64,000 bases of DNA from JAFDCJ01 sp964527835. GTDB lineage: Bacteria; Desulfobacterota; Desulfobacteria; Desulfobacterales; JAFDCJ01. Position 1 is the first letter of the stretch. Each line of letters begins with the position of its first letter. The position numbers and the translations under genes were made by a program. The stretch covers positions 1-64,000 of the forward strand of contig CAZGNV010000008.1 in NCBI GenBank assembly GCA_964527835.1. The letters run 5' to 3'. The notes below the pieces were generated by a model. That model had not been told where the DNA came from and searched no databases. It saw only the letters and a list, made by a program, of their open reading frames with translations. Positions 28,154 to 35,941 of the stretch are shown piece after piece.

Positions 28154-28906
28154 TTATTCATCTCCGAGATAGGCCTGGATGACAGCCGGGGAGCGCTGGA
28201 CTTCTTCGGCTGACCCGTGGGCGATGATCTGGCCCAGATCGAAGGCCACCATGCGGTCGGCCAGCCGCGAGGCGATCTTCAGGTCATGTTCCACCAGCAA
28301 AATGGCCGTTTTGTAGCGCCCCCGGATTTCGGTGATGTGATAGGCGGATTCTTCTTTTTCCTCGGAAGTCAGTCCGGCGATGGGTTCATCCAGCAAAAGC
28401 AGGCGCGGTTCCATGGCCAGGGCGCGGCCGATCTCACAGCGTTTCTGGATGCCGTACGGGCAGTCGGCGATCCGCGCCTGCCGCCAGGCCTGCAGGTCCA
28501 AGAACTCGATAATTTCCTCGACAATTCTGCGATGCCGCAGTTCTTCGCGGCGCAGTCTGAAAAACGCGTGCAAAGGGTTTTTCTTGAACTGGATGTGGCG
28601 CCCCAGCATCAGATTGTCCAGAACACTCATGTGCAGGAAAAGACGCAGGTTTTGAAACGTGCGGGCGATGCCCCGCCGGGCGACAAAATCCGGAGAGAGC
28701 CCCAGCAGGCTCTCTCCTTCAAAGCGAATTTTGCCGTCGTCCGGCTGGTAAACACCGGAAATGCAGTTGAACAGCGTGGTTTTGCCGGACCCGTTGGGCC
28801 CGATGACCGTCAGGATTTCTTCCGGCTCCAGTTTCAGATCCACGCCCTGCAAGGCGCGGATTCCCCCGAAGCTGATGTTCAACCGCTCGATTTCCAGTAG
28901 CGACAT
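28154..28906 (-). CDS. LIV-type ABC transporter ATP-binding protein (LivG family), operon 1
   Basis: A 250-residue ATPase with Walker A GPNGSGKTT, the LivG segment GIARTFQNLRLF, and Walker B LLLLDEPIAGL, followed by LLVEHDLKI. The signature helix is CPYGIQKRCEIGRALA rather than LSGGQ, as is common in LivG. It lies 15 bases upstream of livF. Confidence 0.95.
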   Translation of the reverse strand: MSLLEIERLNISFGGIRALQGVDLKLEPEEILTVIGPNGSGKTTLFNCISGVYQPDDGKIRFEGESLLGLSPDFVARRGIARTFQNLRLFLHMSVLDNLMLGRHIQFKKNPLHAFFRLRREELRHRRIVEEIIEFLDLQAWRQARIADCPYGIQKRCEIGRALAMEPRLLLLDEPIAGLTSEEKEESAYHITEIRGRYKTAILLVEHDLKIASRLADRMVAFDLGQIIAHGSAEEVQRSPAVIQAYLGDE

Positions 28907-28910
28907 AATG

Positions 28911-30108
28911 CTAAAACAGGGGCTGGAAAATTGTAAACGGTTCCAGGGCGACGATCCTGCCGCCTTGGGCCTGGCCCATCCGCGAGGCGTTATTGCCGTG
29001 ATGCCGGTCGGGTGAATAGGTCACCCGGGCACCCAGATTGCCGGCTTTCCAGCCGCTGATTTTTTCCATTCCCTGGACCAGTGTTTCCGGCGTCAGGTTG
29101 CGACCGGCATTTTTCATGCCCTCGGCCAGGTGCATCATGGAGGTGGCCCCGAAAAGAGCCAGGTATTCCTTGCCCTTGATCTTGGGGTTGTACTTGATCA
29201 GGATATTCGCGATCCGGTCGGCCTCCGGATCCGATCCCGGCAGGCCGGTGTTGCCGGGAAGCCCCACATAGGTTCCCTCCCAGGTCGGCCCGGCGATTTT
29301 GTACATGATGGCATCGGCCAGGGGAAACGAGGCCAGCACTTTGGGCTGAAAACCGACTTTGGCCATTGTTTTGGTCATGATGGCCGCATGGGTGGGGTCG
29401 GCATACATCACCAGGGTATCGGCCCCGGTTTCCTTGAGCTTGAGAGCATGGGTGCTCAGGGACCGCTCGGTGACCTCATAGGGGACCGTCCCCACCAGTT
29501 TGGCCCGGCCGCCGGTGGCAGCGACGCCTTTCTTGACGCCCTGCAGCCCCATTTTGCCGTAGTCGTCATTTTGGTAGAAAACAGCGATTTTTTTCGTGCC
29601 CCGGTTTTTAATGGCCCAGGTGGTCATGTACTGTGCTTCGTCCTCGTAGTCAGGGTAGGTGATAAAGACATTTTTGATCTTGCTTTTGGGCTGACGGGCC
29701 CAGATGCGCACGTCTCCGTATGCAGTAATTAGCGGAATGTTGTTTTGCGGGAAGAAATTCTTGGACACATTCACGATGGCCGTACCCAGCAGACCGCAGA
29801 CGGCGAACACCCGGCTTTTCATTTCCCGCAGATTGGCCATGGCCCGGGCCGGATTGTAACCGTCATCTTTTAAAATCACCTTGATTTTTCGTCCGTGAAT
29901 CCCTCCCTGGTCGTTGATGTAATCGGCCCAGGCTTTGCCGCCCAGTGCGGTCACCCCCCCACAGAGCGGCCGGCCCCGACAGCGGGGTTGTCCAGCCGAT
30001 GACCACCTCGGTGTCGGTGACGCCGCGCACCTTGCCGGCGCTGCCTGCCGACGGCAGCAGTAAAACCAGTGCGATCAGGATTGAAACCCAGCCTAAAGTC
30101 TTTTTCAT
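28911..30108 (-). pseudogene. LIV-type ABC transporter binding protein, split by a +1 frameshift, operon 1
   Basis: Two frames together make one binding protein. The upstream frame starts at ATG 30108 after AAGGAGG. It has a signal peptide (MKKTLGWVSILIALVLLL, then SAGSAG) and runs through VVIGWTTPLSGPAALWGG. The downstream frame takes over at VTALGGKAWADYINDQGGI and continues to 28911. The switch coincides with seven consecutive G residues (29954-29960, C on the plus strand). Removing one G restores a 398-residue protein of normal length. It is first in an otherwise intact operon. It may be a sequencing error, a phase-variable tract or real decay. Confidence 0.88.
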
Positions 30109-30185
30109 CGTGACCTCCTTGGGTTAAAGGGTTGATGTTGGACGCGGTTTGTAAAAATAAAAACCGTTCACTTTTTGAATAAGAC

Positions 30186-30214
30186 AATATAAAAAAGCAG
30201 ATTTTGCTTGTCAA
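30186..30214 (-). promoter_or_regulatory. Strong sigma70-type promoter for LIV operon 1
   Basis: On the minus strand: TTGACA (30214-30209), a 17-base spacer, and TATATT (30191-30186). Transcription would begin near 30179, about 70 bases before the binding-protein start. The -35 is perfect and the -10 is five of six. Confidence 0.75.
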
Positions 30215-30349
30215 CCCCAAAAACAGCGGCAATGTTGCTGGCACTGGCTGAAGGTGCCGGAAAAGGGATGTCGGCAAGCTCGGCAGATGTGGCAAAATAT
30301 CGCGATCCACTACCGCGGCCGGCTATGGTTTGCAACACCGGTTTTGAAC

Positions 30350-30383
30350 AAAAAAATGGCGGCCCACGGGGATATGGGCCGCC
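30350..30383 (-). terminator. Strong intrinsic terminator on the minus strand
   Basis: On the minus strand: GGCGGCCCA, an 8-base loop, TGGGCCGCC, then A and seven T. The stem is 9 bp and nearly all GC. No minus-strand gene ends here because the neighbour is on the plus strand. It therefore closes either a short transcript starting near 30432 or a leader of the LIV operon. Confidence 0.85.
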
Positions 30384-30438
30384 TGGAGGGGAGAGGCATT
30401 GAGGTGTGTTTAAGAACATCCTTCGCAGGGGTGATCCA

Positions 30439-30468
30439 ACCATACAATACCACCATGTGGTATGTCAA
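30439..30468 (-). promoter_or_regulatory. Candidate second promoter with embedded palindrome
   Basis: On the minus strand: TTGACA (30468-30463), an 18-base spacer, and TATGGT (30444-30439, four of six). The perfect palindrome ATACCAC-CAT-GTGGTAT (30447-30463) fills the spacer, an ideal place for a repressor. The terminator lies about 50-80 bases downstream. Confidence 0.5.
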
Positions 30469-30640
30469 GCATTTTTTTCAAAAATCTCAAAAAAAAATCA
30501 AAAAACATGATGCACGCTGACCATAACTTTTTGCGAGAGGGCGGTCTGATAACATAACATATAGAATTTAAATAAATATTTTCTGTATTTGCCAGGGGCG
30601 GGGTTTTACGCTAAACTGAATAGGAATGAAATCTGATGGT

Positions 30641-30693
30641 CCCGAAAAGGCTTGCCCAAACGAGAAAATTCGACTTTTTACGACTTCATCCAA
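30641..30693 (+). repeat. Short dispersed repeat, copy 9 of 11
   Basis: CCCGAAAAGGCTTGCCCAAA then CGAGAAAATTCGACTTTTTACG. It lies just upstream of the lytic transglycosylase start and is translated in a false N-terminal extension of it. Confidence 0.75.
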
Positions 30694-30718
30694 CCTGACC
30701 ATCAATTCTGGAGGTGGC

Positions 30719-32182
30719 TTGAAACCGAGACGCATCGCAACCTTATGTTTGATCCTGTTTTTCTTTTTAGCGACTTTCTGCGCCGCGCTTTTCAGCCAGC
30801 CGTCTGCCGGCTCCCATCCCCTGGACCGCCATCTTGCCGAGCGCTACCGCGAGGACCTGGACGGCCTGCTGAAACGGCGCTATGTCCGTGTGTTGACCAG
30901 CCTGAACCGCACCAATTTTTTTCTTCATGACGGCAAGCCCTTTGGTTATGAATACGAGATGCTGAAGGCTTATGAAAAGTTCTTAAACCGCGGCAAAAGG
31001 CCAAAGGAGCTGCCGGTGGTGTTTGAATTTATTCCCTGCACCCGCGATGAACTGCTCCCCAGACTGGTCCAGGGCTACGGTGATATTGCCGCTGCCGGAC
31101 TGACAATCACCGCCGCCCGGCTCCGGCGGGCGGATTTCAGCGATCCGTATCTTACCGGAATCGATGAAGTCGTCGTCACCCACCGGGGGGCGAAAAAACT
31201 GAACCGTCTGGAAGAGCTGGCCGGGCGCCGGGTTTTCGTGAGAAAAAGCAGCAGCTATTATGAAAGCCTGACGGCCTTCAATAAAAAACTGGCCGCAGCA
31301 GGCAAAAAACCGGTGCGCATTGTAGCGGCGGATGAAAACCTGGAAACCGAAGACATCCTTGAAATGGTCAACAGCGGTGCGATCAAAATTACGGTCAGCG
31401 ACAGCCACATCGCCGGCATCTGGTCCAAAATTTTTAAGCATCTGGTGGTCTACAACGAGTTGAAGCTGCGCCGGGGAGGCCGGATCGCCTTCATGATCCG
31501 CAAGCATAGCCCGAAACTCAAGGCCAGTTTGAACGCCTTTTTAAAGGATCACCGCAAGGGCACACTGCTGGGAAACATTTATTTCAAGCGCTATTACGAG
31601 AAAAATCCCTGGATCAAAACCCCGCTGGGCGCTGAGCTGGACCGCACGCTGCTCAAATACAAGCGTCTCTTCAAAAAATATGCAGACAAGTACGGATTTG
31701 ACTGGCTGCTGATCGCCGCGCTGGCCTACCAGGAATCCGGATTCGACAATACCCGCAAAAACAAATCGGGGGCCGTTGGCATCTTGCAGGTGCTGCCGTC
31801 AACCGCCCGGGATAAAAACATCGGCATCCGCAACGTGCACAGGCTTGAAAACAATATTCATGCCGGTGTCAAGTATTTGGATTTTTTGCGCAAACGCTAT
31901 TTCAACGATCCGGCCATGCGGCCCCGGGACCGGGTTCGCTTGGCCCTGGCCGCTTACAACGCGGGACCGGCGAACATCCAGCGCGCCCGGGCCGCCACCC
32001 GCAAGATGGGGCTGGACCCCAACCGCTGGTTTCGCAACGTGGAGTTCGGAGCGCTGAAGGTTATCGGCCGCGAAACGGTCCGCTACGTGAGCAACATCAA
32101 CAAGTATTACCTGATTTACCGCTTTGAACTACAGATCCTGCAAAACCGGCAAAAAGAGATGCAGCAGATCAAAAAAAAGTAA
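30719..32182 (+). CDS. MltF-like membrane-bound lytic transglycosylase with solute-binding domain
   Basis: About 487 residues. A basic and hydrophobic N-terminal anchor (residues 3-24) is followed by a family-3 solute-binding-like domain (about 55-330, with GYGDIAAAGLTITAARLRRADFSDPY). A C-terminal SLT domain carries the catalytic Glu in AALAYQESGFDN, then SGAVGILQVLPSTA and LALAAYNAGPANI. It cleaves peptidoglycan glycan strands in the periplasm. The TTG at 30719 is chosen because GGAGGTG precedes it and earlier starts lie in a repeat. It separates the two LIV operons. Confidence 0.88.
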   Translation: MKPRRIATLCLILFFFLATFCAALFSQPSAGSHPLDRHLAERYREDLDGLLKRRYVRVLTSLNRTNFFLHDGKPFGYEYEMLKAYEKFLNRGKRPKELPVVFEFIPCTRDELLPRLVQGYGDIAAAGLTITAARLRRADFSDPYLTGIDEVVVTHRGAKKLNRLEELAGRRVFVRKSSSYYESLTAFNKKLAAAGKKPVRIVAADENLETEDILEMVNSGAIKITVSDSHIAGIWSKIFKHLVVYNELKLRRGGRIAFMIRKHSPKLKASLNAFLKDHRKGTLLGNIYFKRYYEKNPWIKTPLGAELDRTLLKYKRLFKKYADKYGFDWLLIAALAYQESGFDNTRKNKSGAVGILQVLPSTARDKNIGIRNVHRLENNIHAGVKYLDFLRKRYFNDPAMRPRDRVRLALAAYNAGPANIQRARAATRKMGLDPNRWFRNVEFGALKVIGRETVRYVSNINKYYLIYRFELQILQNRQKEMQQIKKK

Positions 32183-32268
32183 CTCCCGCCCCTGTTTTAC
32201 CCCGCTGACAAGATCGCACCTGCTGCTCGCTCCAGGAGGCCACCGGGAGTGAAACCTGCGAACGGCTT

Positions 32269-32320
32269 CCGAAAAGGCTTGCTCAAGCAAGAAAATTCGA
32301 CTTTTTACCCTTTATCAATC
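32269..32320 (+). repeat. Short dispersed repeat, copy 10 of 11
   Basis: CCGAAAAGGCTTGCTCAAGC then AAGAAAATTCGACTTTTTACC. It closely resembles copy 9, which flanks the same gene on the other side, and lies upstream of LIV operon 2. Confidence 0.7.
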
Positions 32321-32327
32321 AGGGTTG

Positions 32328-32363
32328 AATTCATTGATTGATGATGGTATCAATCAATGAATT
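32328..32363. promoter_or_regulatory. Perfect 15-bp inverted repeat upstream of LIV operon 2
   Basis: AATTCATTGATTGAT, a six-base spacer, then its exact reverse complement ATCAATCAATGAATT. It ends 75 bases before the livH start. Size and symmetry fit a dimeric repressor operator such as a TetR/FadR type. No cognate regulator gene is nearby. A hairpin role in RNA is also possible. Confidence 0.65.
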
Positions 32364-32438
32364 GCGGCCCCGGTTTGTGTGTGTATGATTGCATGCCATC
32401 GGATTTGAAGGGCCCAAAAGCAGGAAGGCCACGGGATC

Positions 32439-33323
32439 ATGGATATTTTTTTACAGGTCATCGTCACCGGGATTGCCACCGGCGGTGTGTACGGCTTGAT
32501 CGCCCTGGGGTTTGTCCTGATCTTCAAGGCCACCGGTATTTTGAACCTGGCCACGGGGGCCTTCATGACCCTGGGCGCCTTTATCTGTCTGACGGTCCTC
32601 GAGGGGTTCGGCGCCCCCTTCTGGGTGGCGTTTGCCTGCACCCTGGTGTTTGCTTTTGGGCTGGGAATTGGCATCGAACGCGCCGTCTTAAGGCCTTTGA
32701 TCGGTGAGCCCATCATTTCGGTCATCATGGTCACCATCGGACTTTCCAGCATCCTCCAGGGGCTGACCCACATTATCTGGTCGCCGGACTACCGTTCGTT
32801 TCCCGAAATTTTCCCGCCCGATCCGCTGGACCTGGGGTTTGCGGTGGTGCCTTCCGGCCTTTTATGGGGCTTCATTTTTGCGGCCGTTGGGACGGTGGTG
32901 TTCATTCTTATTTTTAAGCTGACCCGCACCGGGGTGGCCATGCGGGCCACTGCCAGCGATCAGCAGGCCGCGCTTTCCATGGGCATCAGTGTGCGCTGGA
33001 TATTTGCCCTCTCGTGGAGCTACGGCGCGGTGGCGGCCGTGATCGGCGGGATTGTCATCGGCAACATCAGCGGCATCAGCATCTACCTGGGAGACATCGG
33101 CCTCAAGGTGCTGGCGGTCATCATCCTGGGGGGGCTGGACAGCATCGGGGGCGCGATTGTCGGCGGGCTGATCATTGGGATCCTGGAAAACCTCGCCGGC
33201 CTTTACCTGGACCCGGTCTTTGGCGGCGGGGTCAAGGACGTGGCGCCTTTTTTTATCCTGGTGCTGATTATCATGGTCCGGCCTTACGGCCTGTTCGGCA
33301 AAAAGATTATTGAACGGGTTTGA
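32439..33323 (+). CDS. LIV-type ABC transporter permease (LivH family), operon 2
   Basis: A 294-residue polytopic protein with GIATGGVYGLIALGFVLIFKATGILNLATGAF and ILGGLDSIGGAIVGGLIIG. It opens the plus-strand operon, which runs livH, livM, binding protein, acyl-CoA synthetase, livG and livF. That order differs from operon 1, so this is not a simple recent duplication. Confidence 0.93.
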   Translation: MDIFLQVIVTGIATGGVYGLIALGFVLIFKATGILNLATGAFMTLGAFICLTVLEGFGAPFWVAFACTLVFAFGLGIGIERAVLRPLIGEPIISVIMVTIGLSSILQGLTHIIWSPDYRSFPEIFPPDPLDLGFAVVPSGLLWGFIFAAVGTVVFILIFKLTRTGVAMRATASDQQAALSMGISVRWIFALSWSYGAVAAVIGGIVIGNISGISIYLGDIGLKVLAVIILGGLDSIGGAIVGGLIIGILENLAGLYLDPVFGGGVKDVAPFFILVLIIMVRPYGLFGKKIIERV

Positions 33324-33370
33324 CAGAACAGCGCCAAAATTTCAATTTGCACTTCGGGTGACAACGCATT

Positions 33371-34414
33371 ATGCGCTGCGGCGACTTTAAGGAATCCTAC
33401 ATAAAAGACGAAGAAATTTTTCAATCCTTTTTCGTCAAGTTCTGGCTGGCCCTGTTTCTCGTTTTACTGCTGGTCCTGCCCCTGGTGGCCGATGCCTACA
33501 TCCTGTACATGGCCAACCTGATCGGGTTTGCCGTGATCGCCGCGGTGGGGCTCAACCTGCTGACCGGTTTTACCGGCCAGATTTCCCTGGGCCATGCCGC
33601 ATTTGTAGGGGTCGGGGGGTATACGGCTGCGATTTTGATGACCCGCCTCAATTTTTCCTTCTGGCTGGCCCTGCCCTGCGCGGGAGTGATGGCCGCCGTG
33701 GCCGGGTTGATCATTGGAATCCCCTCCCTGCGGGTCAAGGGCCTGTACCTTTGCGTGACCACCCTGGCGGCGCAGTTTATCTTTGAATTTATCTTCATTC
33801 ACTGGGAATTCATGACCCACGGCATCCGGGGCATCAATGTCCCCGCCCCGGCCCTGGGAAGCTTGGCCCTGGACACCGAAAAACACTTTTACTTCCTGAC
33901 CCTGGCCGTCGTCGTGCTGGCAGTCGGCTATGCCCGCAACCTTGTGCGCAGCCGCGTGGGAAGAGCGTTTGTGGCCATCCGCGACCGCGACCTGGCCGCC
34001 GAGATCATGGGCATCAGCCTGTTTCGCTACAAGCTGACAGCCTTTGCGATCTCGTCGTTTTATGCCGGCGTGGCCGGTGCCCTGTGGGTGAGCTTCATGC
34101 GCATCGTCACCCCGGATCATTTTCCTTTTCATCTTTCCATCCAGTACCTGGCCATGGTAATCGTGGGGGGGCTGGGCAGCGTGCTGGGATCGATCTTCGG
34201 TGCGGTGTTCATGGTGCTGACCCCGGAAGTGCTCGGTGCCCTGTCGGGCGCGTTGAGCAAGATGATTCCCGGGGTGGGACAGCTGTTTATTCCCATGAAG
34301 GAGGTGGTGTTCGGAGCCTTGATTGTCTTTTTTCTGATTTTCGAACCCCTGGGACTGGCGGAAATCTGGCGGCGCATCAAGGCGTTTTTTCTGCTCTGGC
34401 CGTTTTCATATTGA
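33371..34414 (+). CDS. LIV-type ABC transporter permease (LivM family), operon 2
   Basis: A 347-residue polytopic protein with GLNLLTGFTGQISLGHAAFVGVGGY, AFVAIRDRDLAAEIMGISLFRYKLTAFAISSFYAGVAGAL and VGGLGSVLGSIFGAVF. A charged N-terminal segment of about 20 residues precedes the first membrane span. It forms the channel with LivH. Confidence 0.93.
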   Translation: MRCGDFKESYIKDEEIFQSFFVKFWLALFLVLLLVLPLVADAYILYMANLIGFAVIAAVGLNLLTGFTGQISLGHAAFVGVGGYTAAILMTRLNFSFWLALPCAGVMAAVAGLIIGIPSLRVKGLYLCVTTLAAQFIFEFIFIHWEFMTHGIRGINVPAPALGSLALDTEKHFYFLTLAVVVLAVGYARNLVRSRVGRAFVAIRDRDLAAEIMGISLFRYKLTAFAISSFYAGVAGALWVSFMRIVTPDHFPFHLSIQYLAMVIVGGLGSVLGSIFGAVFMVLTPEVLGALSGALSKMIPGVGQLFIPMKEVVFGALIVFFLIFEPLGLAEIWRRIKAFFLLWPFSY

Positions 34415-34467
34415 ACGCTTAAGAGTCGTAGGGTTTTAAATAGTCAGGGCAATTTGTTACCAAACGA

Positions 34468-34646
34468 GCGCAACATGTATTTTGGTTGAGCGTCATTGTC
34501 CATTTGGGGAAACAAGCCAGCGAGTCGGTGGGCGTTAAAAATTTAAAGCTGTTTGAGGCGCTCGCGCCGAGTTCTTTAAATTTAGCCCACCGATTTGATG
34601 GCGCCCCAAATGGACACCGGGAGCGATGCCAAAATGCGTGTTGCGC
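34468..34646. repeat. 179-base imperfect inverted repeat (hairpin element)
   Basis: The outer arms are GCGCAACATGTATTTTGG and CCAAAATGCGTGTTGCGC, with two mismatches. Inside them, GTCCATTTGGGG matches CCCCAAATGGAC perfectly, and CGGTGGGC...TTTAAAG matches CTTTAAA...GCCCACCG. The whole could fold as one long interrupted hairpin. It lies between livM and the binding-protein gene. It may be a MITE-like element or a structured RNA. Confidence 0.75.
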
Positions 34647-34765
34647 GGCATGACCGCGACTTATTGGGAGACTAGATAACATATCGGTAACAGGGGTGAT
34701 ATGGACCGGGCGGTTGTGCCGGCCATATCGTAAACCAGGACATGCTTAACTACAAGGAGGTGGCT

Positions 34766-35935
34766 ATGCGAAAAACTATCATTTTGATCATGCTCGTTGC
34801 AATGGGAGTGTTTTCATTGGCCGGGGCTGATTGCTTCGCCGCCGACGTCGTCAAGGTCGGCGCCGTGCAGCCCATCACCGGACGGTTTGCCTTTGCCGGG
34901 GTGCAGATCAATGCCGGGCTTGAAGATGCCTTGATGATGGCCAACGAACAGGGCGGAATCAACGGCAAGCAGATCAAGTACATCATGGAAGACGGCACCT
35001 ACAATGTGGACAAGGCCGTGGCGGCCTTCAAGCGCATCATGGCCCGCGACAACCCCCTGGTCATGTACGGGGAAAGCACCGGCCTGGGCAAGGCCATCGC
35101 CCCGGAAATCAAGACGCGCTACAAGATCCTTTACAGTTCCACATCGTTTTCCAGCGAGCTGGCCGACGCGGCCAAAAACCCCTATGTCTTCGTGCCGGGC
35201 CCGACTTACAGCGACATGTTCGGGATTCTGCTCAAATACATCGCCAGGGAAAAACCCGGCGCCAACGTGGCTTTCTTTTACAGCGACACCGAGTTCGGCC
35301 GCGATCCGATTCCCTACGGCCGGCAGATGTGCAAAAAACTGGGCCTCAACCTGGTGGCCGAGGAAGTGGCCAAGGTGGGCGGGGTGGACGTGGCCTCCCA
35401 GGTGCTGGACATGAAGCGCAAAAAAGCGCAGTACGTTATTTTCCAGGGCTTTGTGCTCTCCCCGGTTTCCACCGTCATCAAGCAGGCCCGGGACTACGGC
35501 CTGAAGGCCAAGTTCATGGGAACCTTCTGGGGCACCCACAAGATGCTGCTGGACAAAATGGGCCCCCTGGCCGACGGGTACCTGGGGGTGATGCCCTATG
35601 CCTTCTACTACCAGAAGGACATTCCCATGATGCAGAAGATCCGGGCCTGGAACCAGAAGCATCATCCGGAGGTCAAGTACCGGCCTACCTCGTACATGCA
35701 GGGATTTTTCACCGGTCTGGTGTTTACCGAATGTCTCCGGCGGGCTGATAAGGCAGGCGATCTGACCGGCGACGGCCTGGTCAAGGCCCTGCAGTCCATC
35801 AAAAATTTTGATGTCGGCGGCTTGATGGCCCCGATCACCGTGGTCAATAACAAGGTCCCCATGGGCCGGGTCTACCGGGCCAATGCGGCCAAGAAGCAGT
35901 TTGAACCCATTTCCGACTGGATCCGGACAGAGTGA
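34766..35935 (+). CDS. LIV-type ABC transporter substrate-binding protein, operon 2
   Basis: A 389-residue periplasmic protein with a signal peptide (MRKTIILIMLVAMGVFSL to about AADV). A type I periplasmic binding fold follows: VKVGAVQPITGRFAFAGVQ, AVAAFKRIMARDNPLVMYG and VAFFYSDTEFGRDPI. The ATG at 34766 follows AGGAGG. It is intact, unlike its counterpart in operon 1. The acyl-CoA synthetase gene six bases downstream suggests a carboxylic-acid ligand. Confidence 0.92.
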   Translation: MRKTIILIMLVAMGVFSLAGADCFAADVVKVGAVQPITGRFAFAGVQINAGLEDALMMANEQGGINGKQIKYIMEDGTYNVDKAVAAFKRIMARDNPLVMYGESTGLGKAIAPEIKTRYKILYSSTSFSSELADAAKNPYVFVPGPTYSDMFGILLKYIAREKPGANVAFFYSDTEFGRDPIPYGRQMCKKLGLNLVAEEVAKVGGVDVASQVLDMKRKKAQYVIFQGFVLSPVSTVIKQARDYGLKAKFMGTFWGTHKMLLDKMGPLADGYLGVMPYAFYYQKDIPMMQKIRAWNQKHHPEVKYRPTSYMQGFFTGLVFTECLRRADKAGDLTGDGLVKALQSIKNFDVGGLMAPITVVNNKVPMGRVYRANAAKKQFEPISDWIRTE

Positions 35936-35941
35936 TCCGTT

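Noticed and set aside
30168..30443. 91-codon minus-strand frame upstream of the LIV binding protein
   Set aside because: It crosses the terminator and shows proline-rich low-complexity sequence without a family. It was treated as a leader region, not a gene.
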